A DNA stretch of 64,000 bases, taken from an uncultured Bacteroidales bacterium (GTDB taxonomy: Bacteria; Bacteroidota; Bacteroidia; Bacteroidales; ML635J-15). Shown here in pieces: positions 54,434 through 62,746 of the stretch (position 1 is the first letter of the stretch; each line of letters opens with the position of its first letter). The stretch is taken from contig CALDKB010000042.1 in NCBI GenBank assembly GCA_937899245.1, positions 1-64,000 on the forward strand, given 5' to 3'. The notes beneath the pieces were generated by a model. The model did no database searches and was not told the origin of the DNA. It saw only the letters and a list, made by a program, of their open reading frames with translations. A program made the position numbers and the translations under genes.

Positions 54434-55456
54434 CTATCTAAATATTTCATTTGATGTCTGTTTCTTTCCAAAGAAATGTTTCATGACTATGCTTCCGCAG
54501 AACATTCCTGTAATTTGCTTTGATGGTTTTCGATTGAATTCAGTGCGTTTTTGCTTCATTATTTTCTTGTTGTGCATAAATTCACCATATGCACGGAAAA
54601 CTGCCTTAAACTCGCCGAAATTACCTTGAAATAGCATTCTCACTGCTGCCACAATATCAAGGAAGAAGCGCACGAACAAAACTTTTCTACATTCGTTGTC
54701 GGGCATATTCTTGACGATGAGGTAGAGGTTGTTGCGGAAATTCAGGAAAGTCTTGAATGGATTCGACTTTGGCAAGGCACCACCACCGATATGGAAAATC
54801 TTAGATTTTGGTTCGCAAACAACTCTGTATCCGGAATTTTGTACTCGCCAGCAAAGGTCAATTTCTTCCTGATGTGCAAAAAAGTCATCGTCGAAACCTC
54901 CAACGCGGAAAAATATCTCAGAACGAATAAACAATGCAGCACCACTTATCCACAGGCAATCTTCGCGAGTGTCGTGCTGTCCGTTGTCGGATTCCAAGCT
55001 CTCGAACAATCTGCCACGGCAGAATGGGTAACCGTATTTGTCGATGTAGCCTCCGGCGGCGCCTGCGTATTCGAATTTTGAGCGATTATTGTAGTCGATG
55101 AGCTTAGGACCGCAAATGCCAATAGTTTTGTCCGAATCCATCAGTTCGACAAGTGGTTCTATCCAGTTGTTAGGAACTTCTACGTCGGAGTTCAATAGCA
55201 TGAAATATTCGGCTTCAATTTCCTTCAGTCCGCGATTGTAGCCACCGGCAAAACCATAATTTTTGTCAAGTCTTACAAGTTGAATCTGTGGATAGTTATT
55301 GGCAACGAATTGCAGCGAAGTGTCGGTAGATGCATTGTCGATTATGCAGATGCGGGCAATCTGTGGGTTTGTGTTTTCCACTAGAATAGGCAAGAACTGG
55401 CGAAGAAACTTTTCGCCGTTCCAATTTAGGATTACTATTGCTGTCCGTGTCTGCAT
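54434..55456 (-). CDS. GT2 family glycosyltransferase (rhamnosyltransferase-like)
   Basis: 340 residues. It has VILNWNGEKFLRQFLP, the DNASTD nucleotide site, LLNSDVEVP (DxD position) and HQEEIDLCWR (catalytic base region), all in the GT2 order used by WbbL-type enzymes. It is cytoplasmic, membrane-associated through a C-terminal helix (about 265-285). A -7 box TAATTTTG (complement of 55476-55483) gives a leader of about 13-20 nt. Sugar unknown. Confidence 0.9.
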   Translation of the reverse strand: MQTRTAIVILNWNGEKFLRQFLPILVENTNPQIARICIIDNASTDTSLQFVANNYPQIQLVRLDKNYGFAGGYNRGLKEIEAEYFMLLNSDVEVPNNWIEPLVELMDSDKTIGICGPKLIDYNNRSKFEYAGAAGGYIDKYGYPFCRGRLFESLESDNGQHDTREDCLWISGAALFIRSEIFFRVGGFDDDFFAHQEEIDLCWRVQNSGYRVVCEPKSKIFHIGGGALPKSNPFKTFLNFRNNLYLIVKNMPDNECRKVLFVRFFLDIVAAVRMLFQGNFGEFKAVFRAYGEFMHNKKIMKQKRTEFNRKPSKQITGMFCGSIVMKHFFGKKQTSNEIFR

Positions 55457-55573
55457 CTTTTTTAGAAAATTGTGGCAAAATTAATAAAAGAAGCGAGATG
55501 AATGCTAAATTTATTTTACGTGAGAGCTTTATGGGTCTTGTGATGTAAAAAAATTTTATGACAAGCAGTAGTT

Positions 55574-55592
55574 GTTACCAATTTTTGGTAAC
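55574..55592. promoter_or_regulatory. Perfect 8-bp palindrome ahead of ParD-like fragment
   Basis: GTTACCAA-TTT-TTGGTAAC, 27 bp upstream of the start at 55620. Toxin-antitoxin operons are commonly autoregulated through such palindromes. Confidence 0.55.
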
Positions 55593-55619
55593 GTTTGCAG
55601 TAACGTAATCATGTAAATT

Positions 55620-55733
55620 ATGCAAGAAAATGAAAAGAAAGTCCAAAAATTAAGTGCTGCGATTAAGGAAGGTGAGCATAGTGGTATTTGTAAAAATTTT
55701 GACGCACAGAAACATTTGCAGGAATTAAAGTGA
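55620..55733 (+). CDS. ParD-like antitoxin C-terminal segment (37 residues)
   Basis: MQENEKKVQKLSAAIKEGEHSG followed by FDAQKHLQELK resembles the toxin-binding C-terminal half of ParD antitoxins (pattern L-x-x-A-I-x-x-G-E-x-S-G ... FD). The ribbon-helix-helix half that should precede it is missing; the frame upstream is closed by TAA. It may be a remnant or a minimal antitoxin. No recognisable toxin follows: 55734-56070 shows only short unconvincing frames on both strands. Confidence 0.5.
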   Translation: MQENEKKVQKLSAAIKEGEHSGICKNFDAQKHLQELK

Positions 55734-56070
55734 AATATTGTTGTACGTTAAACATTGCGTTGACACGGATTTTTGCTTTGCGATGCTGTAAAAACACGCG
55801 CCAACGCCACATTTCGTCAACTTTATTAATTGATATTGATGTTTTGCATCGACTTAGCAATTCAAGTAAATATGTTTGCATTCGGCTTGCTCGAACATTC
55901 ATACAAAACCTTCGTCCCTACTATGGCTTGTAGAAAAAAGTAAGCCATATTATGAAAAAAATATCTGCAATTGCCATATATAACATACATTACGGATATT
56001 TTGCTTATTTTTTACAGAACAATAATATCTTTTTTATATTATTAGCAGAACTAGATGTTTTTTATGCATA

Positions 56071-57272
56071 TCAATATAAAAAGCCAAACATCCATAAAAG
56101 GATACGATTGCCGTCACCAATTTCCAGATTATCTATTGCCAAATAGCTGTATGGTTCATTTCTAATCTGCTTAAATCCCTTATTTGCCCCTCCTACTTCA
56201 AAAAGATATTTGTCATCCACCGTAAAATCACCTTTTGCAGGAAGCGAAACAGAATATGAGGCAGCGGTTAATTGATTGTAAAAAAATGTTTCACGAATAG
56301 TTCCAATATTGGGTTGCGCTGACATTGCATACATTAGGTTTGAATTTCCCAAATATATTTTGTCGGGCTTTCGTAATGCGGCAAGCGATTTGTTTTTCTG
56401 GAACAAAGAGATAAAACACCAGCCTTTTCAAGCATATACATCATACGCAAGCCACCTTCCCGGTTTGTTTCAACAGCAGCAAAAAGTTTAGTCAGATTTG
56501 GTGTCAAAGGCACACTTTCTGCCAAAACCATCAAAAGTCGCTTCGTCTTCTGGATTGTCAAGAAATTGACATCCTCTACAGATGGCCAATCGCTCTCCAA
56601 AACTTTCCATAGAGTTTCTTGAAGTCGTAAGCTAAACCCCTCAATATCTTCAAGATAAAAAGGGTAACAACCATTTCTCAAATAGCCTTCAAAATATTTT
56701 TGTATTGGCAATTGGCCAACAATTCTTGCAGCAATATTCAAATGATTCTGTATTATTTCTTCCAATGCAAATGATGGATTCGAAATGCCTGTTTCCAACT
56801 CAACATATTCCCTAAAAGACAAACCTGGTAAAGTGTATAACATCATTCGTCGGCTTAAGTCGTTGGCGTCAGCGCTAATTTTCAGCATACTACTAGTAAA
56901 AACGATGTGCAAAGAAGGAAAATCGTCATAAATATTTTTCAAAACATCTTGCCAGGAAACATAACGATGAACCTCATCTAAAAAAAGATGAGTGCCACCT
57001 TTCATAAAATGGTATTGCGCCAAATCGTACAATGAATGTGTTTGAAACCATCCATTATCAAGACTAGCATACAGAACTTGATTTAGGTCAGAAAAATTCT
57101 CCTTGATGTATTGCACCATCATAGTAGTCTTTCCAACGCCTCTATAACCTTTAATTCCAATCAATCTATTTGACCAATTGATTTGATTATATAAATAGCG
57201 GTGAAAATTAGATGTAGTATCCTACAGACGGTGTTGCATAGCCATTCTTAATACGGAAATATCTTCTATCAT
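56071..57272 (-). pseudogene. AAA-ATPase with DUF4143-type C-terminus, doubly inactivated
   Basis: Read from ATG 57272 the frame has 16 codons and then TAG (57222-57224). It continues in the same frame through FHRYLYNQINWSNRLIGIKGYRGVGKTT (Walker A in its last part), HLFLDEVHRY (Walker B) and on to about 56400. There the family sequence shifts frame: ...AGVLSL is continued by FQKNKSLAALRKPDKIYLGN in the next frame to 56071. A joined protein would be about 400 residues. One nonsense and one frameshift show it is decayed. Such ATPases are widespread in Bacteroidota; function is unclear. Confidence 0.85.
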
Positions 57273-57472
57273 AACATCATTTTTGTTATTGCAAACAATA
57301 CACATTTTTTGTAATTATTCCAATTTCAATTTTCCAGCGGCGAAAATTACTTTAAATTTCAACGCTCTAGCGGTGAAATATTGATGTAGCTTTCGTAATG
57401 ACCATTCGAAATTATTTATAAATATCTGATATTGTGTATTTTATCAATATTTTTTGTATTCTTACCATACAC

Positions 57473-57528
57473 AAAAAAAATCCCTATTCCATTTCTTTAA
57501 TCAAGTTCAGGATGACGGAATAGGGATT
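57473..57528 (-). terminator. Terminator with shared core repeat, copy C
   Basis: Arms AATCCCTATTCC (57479-57490) and GGAATAGGGATT (57517-57528) are fully complementary, with a T8 tract on the minus strand. It ends the agmatinase/DHS-like unit. The core ttaatcaagttcaggatgac (57497-57516) matches copies A and B. From 57273 to 57472 I see nothing supportable. Confidence 0.85.
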
Positions 57529-57544
57529 GATATTTTAAAAAAAA

Positions 57545-58525
57545 TTACCAGCCCAGTACGTAGCTGAAAAGCAATGGAGCTACGATTGTTGCATCTGATT
57601 CGATGATGAAGCGTGGAGTATCTTTTGAAAGTTTACCCCAGGTAATCTTTTCGTTTGGAACTGCGCCTGAATATGAACCGTAAGATGTTGTGCAGTCGCT
57701 AATCTGGCAGAAGTATGCCCAAAGCGGAGTGCCTGTCCAACCAAGGTCTTGCTCCATCATAGGAACACAGCAAATAGGGAAGTCGCCGGCAGTACCGCCA
57801 CCAATCTGGAAGAAACCGCAACCTTGTCCGCCACCATTTTTCTTGTACCAGTCGCAAAGGAACATCATAGTTTCGATTCCGTTCTTAATCATTGACTTTG
57901 AAGCGTCGAATTCGCCGCGGATGCAGTGTGCGGTATAGATATTTGCTGTTGTGCAGTCTTCCCATGCAGGAACGATGATAGGAATATTCTTTTCGCATGC
58001 TGCAAGTACCCAGCTGTCCTTAGGATCGATTTCGTAATATTGTTCGAGAACGCCGCTACGGAGAAGACGATATATAACTTCCCATGGGAAAAGTCTTTCG
58101 CCCTTAGCCTTCATGTCGTTCCAGATGTCAACCAAGTGGTGTTCGAGACGACGGAATGCTTCTTCTTCAGGAATACAAGTGTCGGTAACGCGGTTGTAGT
58201 GGTTGTTGAGCAATTCGTGTTCCTGTTCCGGAGTCAAGTCGCGGTAGTTTGGAACGCGATAATAATGATTGTGGGCAACAAGGTTCATGACATCCTCTTC
58301 AAGGTTGTTAGCCGAGCAGCAAACGATGCTGATCTTGTCCTGACGGATCATTTCTGCCAAAGAAAGTCCGATTTCTGCGGTTGACATTGCACCTGCCATT
58401 GCAAGCATCATTTTTCCACCCTTGTTGATGTGTTCGTCGTATGCCTTGGCAGCATCTACGATAACTGCCGAGTTAAAGTGACGGTAGTGATGTGTGATGA
58501 ATTGTGAAATAGGTCCTTTTTCCAT
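57545..58525 (-). CDS. Deoxyhypusine synthase-like protein
   Basis: 326 residues of the DHS fold. It has HHYRHFNSAVIVDAAKAYDEHINKGGKMMLAMAGAMSTAEIG at the start, the GGGTAGDFPIC block and the C-terminal NEKITWGKLS, where K298 is placed like the catalytic lysine of eukaryotic DHS. Bacteria lack eIF5A; bacterial homologues are thought to act on polyamines, for example as homospermidine synthase. The agmatinase gene 13 bp upstream supports a polyamine pathway. Confidence 0.88.
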   Translation of the reverse strand: MEKGPISQFITHHYRHFNSAVIVDAAKAYDEHINKGGKMMLAMAGAMSTAEIGLSLAEMIRQDKISIVCCSANNLEEDVMNLVAHNHYYRVPNYRDLTPEQEHELLNNHYNRVTDTCIPEEEAFRRLEHHLVDIWNDMKAKGERLFPWEVIYRLLRSGVLEQYYEIDPKDSWVLAACEKNIPIIVPAWEDCTTANIYTAHCIRGEFDASKSMIKNGIETMMFLCDWYKKNGGGQGCGFFQIGGGTAGDFPICCVPMMEQDLGWTGTPLWAYFCQISDCTTSYGSYSGAVPNEKITWGKLSKDTPRFIIESDATIVAPLLFSYVLGW

Positions 58526-58538
58526 TTCTTTTGTGTTT

Positions 58539-59393
58539 TTAAAGTTCTTCGAATATATAAGTTAAAATCTTGAAATACAGTTTTGCTGCAAGAAAATCCG
58601 AGGCCTTGTCGGCAGGATTCGGAGCAAGTTCAACGATGTCGAAACCGACGATTTTTTTCTGCTTTGCCAATTTCTTGAGAAGCTTCAATGTCGGATACCA
58701 GCTCATTCCTCCGGGTTCTGGTGTGCCTGTCGACGGAACGAACGACGGGTCGAAATAGTCGAGGTCGATTGAAAGGTAAACATTGTCGGTAAGCTTGTCG
58801 ATGACTTCCTGCTGCCAGTCGTCGGTGCGTTCGGCAATATCTTCGGCACGGAAAACGTTTTCGCGTTTCGAATATTGCTTTTCCGAAATGTCCATACTGC
58901 GGATTCCCACTTGAATCAAATTGGTATGCTTTGATGCCCAATGCATTGCACAAGCGTGGCTGCAAGGTGTTCCTTCGTATTCGCTGCGCAGGTCGGAATG
59001 TGCATCGAGATGTAGTACCGAAAGATTGTCGAAGTGTTCGACCGTTGACATAATTGCGCCAATTGAAACCGAATGTTCGCCGCCAATCATTGTGAAGAGC
59101 TTGCCGTCGTTGTAGAATTTGTCGGCTTTTTCCTTTACCTGAGCGACCATTTTTTCTGGTTCTTTCTCGCAGTCCATGATGTCGTCAAGCCAAATGCCAT
59201 GCTTATATACTTCGCTATCCGACTCAAGGTCGTATATTTCCATGTTTTCAGAAGCTTCGAGAAATGCTTCTGGACCGAGGTCTGCACCTTTCACCCATGT
59301 TGAGGTTTCGTCGTATGGAACAGGCAGAATTACAACCTTCGAGGTTTCGTACTTGCCATATTCTTCGGGAATTCCAGCGTAAGTTCTACTCAT
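58539..59393 (-). CDS. speB: Agmatinase (ureohydrolase family)
   Basis: 284 residues. Mn-binding residues are in place: H107 in GGEHSVS, D130/H132/D134 in LHLDAHSDLR and the late SIDLDYFDPSFVPSTGTPEPGG. The length and HSVS context fit agmatinase better than arginase, but the substrate is not proved. It would make putrescine for the DHS-like enzyme. A -7 box TACTTTTG (complement of 59416-59423) is 23 bp upstream. Confidence 0.9.
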   Translation of the reverse strand: MSRTYAGIPEEYGKYETSKVVILPVPYDETSTWVKGADLGPEAFLEASENMEIYDLESDSEVYKHGIWLDDIMDCEKEPEKMVAQVKEKADKFYNDGKLFTMIGGEHSVSIGAIMSTVEHFDNLSVLHLDAHSDLRSEYEGTPCSHACAMHWASKHTNLIQVGIRSMDISEKQYSKRENVFRAEDIAERTDDWQQEVIDKLTDNVYLSIDLDYFDPSFVPSTGTPEPGGMSWYPTLKLLKKLAKQKKIVGFDIVELAPNPADKASDFLAAKLYFKILTYIFEEL

Positions 59394-59523
59394 TTAGTGA
59401 TTTTATTTAAACATGCAAAAGTATGTTTTATTATTGATATTGTGAAGAAAAATTTTGTTTGGCTATTCGTTTTTATTCAGTTGAATTTTCATTAAAATAA
59501 TTTACATTGTCTGTATAAAAATG

Positions 59524-59531
59524 TATATTTG
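59524..59531 (+). promoter_or_regulatory. -7 box of pruA
   Basis: TATATTTG, 35 bp before the pruA ATG at 59567. Confidence 0.5.
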
Positions 59532-59566
59532 CGCATCAAAAAAGTTTAACCTAACAATATTATATT

Positions 59567-61201
59567 ATGAACAACGCATTATTCTCTTTCAGGGAACCTA
59601 AAAACGAACCGGGATTCTCATACGCACCCGGAACAAAGGAAAGACAACTTTTAAAGGAAGAACTCAACCGTCAGTTTAATCAGTGCATTGAAATTCCGTG
59701 CATTATCGGTGGTAATGAAGTAAAGACCGGTGATATGGGCGAAGTTGTAATGCCTACAAACCACAAGCATGTATTAGCAAGATACCACAAGGTTGGCAAG
59801 AAGGAAGTACAGATGGCAATCGATGCAGCCTTGGCAGCAAAGAGACAGTGGGAAGACACTCCTTGGATTGAACGCGCTTCTATCATGATGCGTATAGGAG
59901 AACTTCTTTCAAAGAAATATAGATATGTTATCAATGCATCTACTATGCTGGGACAAGGAAAGAATCCAATGCAGGCAGAAATCGACAGTGCACAGGAAAC
60001 TATCGACTTCCTCCGCTTCAACTCGTATTTTGCTTCTAAGATTTACGCACAGCAGCCAATCTCAGACAATTCGACATTGAACCGCAACGAATATCGTGCA
60101 ATGGAAGGTTTCGTTTACGCAATCACTCCTTTCAACTTCACATCTATAGCTTGCAATCTGAACATTTCCCCAGTATTGATGGGTAATGTTACAATTTGGA
60201 AACCAGCAACAACAGCTATCCTTTCAAACTACTACTTGATGAAAATCTTCAAGGAAGCAGGTTTGCCGGATGGCGTTATCAACTTCTTGCCGGGTAAAGG
60301 CTCCGTTATCAGCAGCGTAGCTTTCGCATCTCCACATCTTGCAGGTATCCACTTCACTGGAAGTACTTCTACTTTCAAGGGATTCTGGAAGCAGATCGGC
60401 GAAAACATCGACAAGTACAACACATACCCAAAGATTGTCGGTGAAACAGGCGGTAAGGATTTCATCTTTGCACACAGCTCTGCAGATCCAAGAGAATTGG
60501 CAGTTGCTATCGTTCGCGGTGCATTCGAATTCCAGGGACAGAAATGTTCAGCAGCTTCTCGTGCATACGTTCCAAAGTCAATATGGGACGAAACTTTGGC
60601 TAACGTAAAGGACATGATGAAGACTGTTAAAGTTGGTGATGTATTCGATTTCACAAACTTTGTTAACGCTGTTATCGACGAAGAGTCTTTCGATAAGATT
60701 GCCGGCTACATCGACCGTGCAAAGAAGTCTCGCGAGGCTAAGATTGCTCTCGGTGGCAAATACGACAAGTCTGTAGGTTATTTCATCGATCCAACTATCA
60801 TCGTTACAACCGATCCTCATTATGAAGCAATTCAGGAGGAAATGTTCGGCCCGGTTATCACAGTTTACGTATACGAAGATGAAAAGTACACAGAAACACT
60901 TCACCTTTGTGATGAGACTTCACCATACGCACTTACTGGTTCAATCTTCGCAAAGTGCCGTTATGCAATCCTCGAGGCAGAAAATATCCTTCGCCATGCA
61001 GCAGGTAACTTCTATATCAACGACAAGCCAACAGGCGCAGTTGTAGGAAACCAGCCATTCGGCGGTGCTAGAGCTTCTGGAACAAACGACAAGGCAGGTA
61101 GCGAGCTGAACCTCTACAGATGGATCAGCACTCGTTCGATTAAGGAAACTTTCTGTCCTCCAACAGAGTACGGATACCCATTCCTTGGCGAAGAAAAATA
61201 G
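59567..61201 (+). CDS. pruA: L-glutamate gamma-semialdehyde dehydrogenase
   Basis: 544 residues, aldehyde dehydrogenase superfamily, the group-specific length of the stand-alone 1-pyrroline-5-carboxylate dehydrogenase. The general base Glu is E293 (VGETGGKDF) and the catalytic Cys C327 (GQKCSAASRAYVP); YAITPFNFTSIACNL and HFTGSTSTFKGFW bind NAD. It oxidises the proline breakdown intermediate to glutamate. No proline dehydrogenase gene is adjacent. Confidence 0.95.
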   Translation: MNNALFSFREPKNEPGFSYAPGTKERQLLKEELNRQFNQCIEIPCIIGGNEVKTGDMGEVVMPTNHKHVLARYHKVGKKEVQMAIDAALAAKRQWEDTPWIERASIMMRIGELLSKKYRYVINASTMLGQGKNPMQAEIDSAQETIDFLRFNSYFASKIYAQQPISDNSTLNRNEYRAMEGFVYAITPFNFTSIACNLNISPVLMGNVTIWKPATTAILSNYYLMKIFKEAGLPDGVINFLPGKGSVISSVAFASPHLAGIHFTGSTSTFKGFWKQIGENIDKYNTYPKIVGETGGKDFIFAHSSADPRELAVAIVRGAFEFQGQKCSAASRAYVPKSIWDETLANVKDMMKTVKVGDVFDFTNFVNAVIDEESFDKIAGYIDRAKKSREAKIALGGKYDKSVGYFIDPTIIVTTDPHYEAIQEEMFGPVITVYVYEDEKYTETLHLCDETSPYALTGSIFAKCRYAILEAENILRHAAGNFYINDKPTGAVVGNQPFGGARASGTNDKAGSELNLYRWISTRSIKETFCPPTEYGYPFLGEEK

Positions 61202-61289
61202 TAGAAACTTTTTTTAGATAAAAGGTGGAGGCATACTTCCACCTTTTTCATATTTATTTTTTACGTTGTTTTTAGTTATAATAACAAAT

Positions 61290-61964
61290 ATGAGAAGATT
61301 ATTTACAGTTATACTTTGTGTGGCATTTACTTTTTTTGCAATAAGCGTTTCGGGTCAAGTGAAGCAGACAAAACCTGTTAAGCAATCGGCTACATTGTCG
61401 CAGCAGAGTTCATTAAGTTCAAAGCAAAATACCTCCAAGCCGGCATGCTGGACAATAACGGGCAAAAATGGTGATGTAGAATACCGTTGGGATACCGAGG
61501 CAAATGTTAAGCAGTGGATAAATGAAATGCGCACCAATCATAATGAGATATACGAGTACACTGCCACTACTTACAAGGACGATAACACTTGTGATGCACA
61601 TAACGAAAAGTACAACTCTAAAAAATGCTGGAAGATAACAGCTACAAAGAACGGTCAGTCTGTAGAACAATATCTATGGTCAACCGAAACTGTTGCAAGG
61701 CGCAAAGTGGTATCGTTGAGAGAGGATGGATATCAAAATGGCCGATATGTTGAAACTTCAGCAAATGATGAAAAGTCATGTTGTGCTACAACGAATACCA
61801 ATACAAACGAGGCAGCCTGCTGGAAGATTACAATAGGCAAAAACGTAACGTACCTCTGGGGATACGAACAGGATGCCCAGGCGACAGTGAATGCAGCACG
61901 AAATTCGGGTCAAACTGCATCGTACACAGTTTCGCCCAACAAGACAAAAGATTCTTGCCAATAG
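61290..61964 (+). CDS. Secreted protein with three Cys-Trp repeats, unknown function
   Basis: 224 residues from ATG 61290 (MRRLFTVILCVAFTFF; signal peptide ends SVSGQ). A Gln/Ser/Lys linker is followed by three units of about 50-60 residues, each starting ACW or KCW, then [KT]IT, YLW or YRW, an E-x-A helix with a late R, and ending near a Cys (about 55-110, 115-170, 178-224). The Cys at both ends of each unit may pair. No family recognised; the repeats suggest a small binding module. Own unit, with a terminator at 61969. Confidence 0.78.
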   Translation: MRRLFTVILCVAFTFFAISVSGQVKQTKPVKQSATLSQQSSLSSKQNTSKPACWTITGKNGDVEYRWDTEANVKQWINEMRTNHNEIYEYTATTYKDDNTCDAHNEKYNSKKCWKITATKNGQSVEQYLWSTETVARRKVVSLREDGYQNGRYVETSANDEKSCCATTNTNTNEAACWKITIGKNVTYLWGYEQDAQATVNAARNSGQTASYTVSPNKTKDSCQ

Positions 61965-61968
61965 ACAT

Positions 61969-61997
61969 AAAAAAAGTGGCTTAGCCACTTTTTTTTA
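61969..61997. terminator. Bidirectional terminator between convergent genes
   Basis: AAAAAAAGTGGC (61969-61980), loop TTA, GCCACTTTTTTTT (61984-61996). T tracts on both strands. Confidence 0.9.
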
Positions 61998-62007
61998 TGC
62001 TTTTATT

Positions 62008-62745
62008 TTACTTGGAGACAAATTCTTGCCAAGTAAAAGTTTCATCATTCGAGTATATTAGCTCAATCGGTTTTCCAATACCGTCTGTTGCAGCATTAAA
62101 CTCTTTGGCAGTTATTGCTGTCGTTTTTCCATTGATTGTCTTTTCGTAATATGCCAAATCGGATTCATTATCCGATTCTTCTAATGATTCTTCATCAACA
62201 TCGCTCCACCTGTCGTATTCGACATTATGTAGATATGAAACCTCTTCCACGCTATTTTTAATTTTCCTGTAATAACTACTAGATGAAATGCTAGCTTCAA
62301 TAGTCATAATAATGAAACCTTTGTCTGTAATGCTTAGGTATTGGCGACCTCCACAATCGTCGCATATGCCATCTAGCCATTTAAGAGTTTCATCTTTATA
62401 TGAAAAAATCCCTGCAGCATATACTTCATCGTCGTAGTTGCGAACAATAATTTCTGAAATTCCATCGCCGTCAATGTCAAATAATATGACTTCATTAGGT
62501 AATGGAGTTTCTGCACCAAGATTTTTTTTCCACAAGTTGCATATTGACTTTATGTTGTCTGTGGTAAAATAATCTATTTCTTTTTCATTTTTTAGAGAAT
62601 TACAATTGCTACCTAATGGCGTAGTATCATTGTTTGATGATTCTATTTTTTCATTCACATTAGTATCTGTGTTACTGTTAGAGCAAGAGTATATGATTGC
62701 AAATGTCAGAATAGAAATTGTGGTTATTAAAAGAATTTTTTTCAT
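62008..62745 (-). CDS. Lipoprotein with a FG-GAP-like segment, unknown function
   Basis: 245 residues. Lipoprotein signal with lipobox IIYSC (Cys ~21), then an Asn/Thr-rich linker. FDIDGDGISEIIVRNYDDEVYAAGIFSY is an FG-GAP/VCBS-like calcium-binding segment (about 90-118). The C-terminal part has no recognised motif. It starts 1 bp after the stop of the AtoE-type transporter gene, so both are in one unit although a functional link is not obvious. Confidence 0.75.
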   Translation of the reverse strand: MKKILLITTISILTFAIIYSCSNSNTDTNVNEKIESSNNDTTPLGSNCNSLKNEKEIDYFTTDNIKSICNLWKKNLGAETPLPNEVILFDIDGDGISEIIVRNYDDEVYAAGIFSYKDETLKWLDGICDDCGGRQYLSITDKGFIIMTIEASISSSSYYRKIKNSVEEVSYLHNVEYDRWSDVDEESLEESDNESDLAYYEKTINGKTTAITAKEFNAATDGIGKPIELIYSNDETFTWQEFVSK

Positions 62746-62746
62746 G

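Noticed and set aside
54946..54954. Exact DnaA box TTATCCACA
   Set aside because: Single isolated copy inside the coding sequence of the GT2 gene, far from other boxes; expected by chance in 64 kb.
55663..55933. Overlapping open frames on both strands after the ParD-like segment, as a possible toxin
   Set aside because: Neither strand gives a protein with toxin-like or other recognisable features, and the two overlap each other; treated as non-coding.
45192..57224. In-frame TAA in parE and TAG in the ATPase as a sign of stop-codon reassignment
   Set aside because: Dozens of intact genes here use TAA, TAG and TGA as normal ends, and the ATPase also has a frameshift; decay is the simpler reading.
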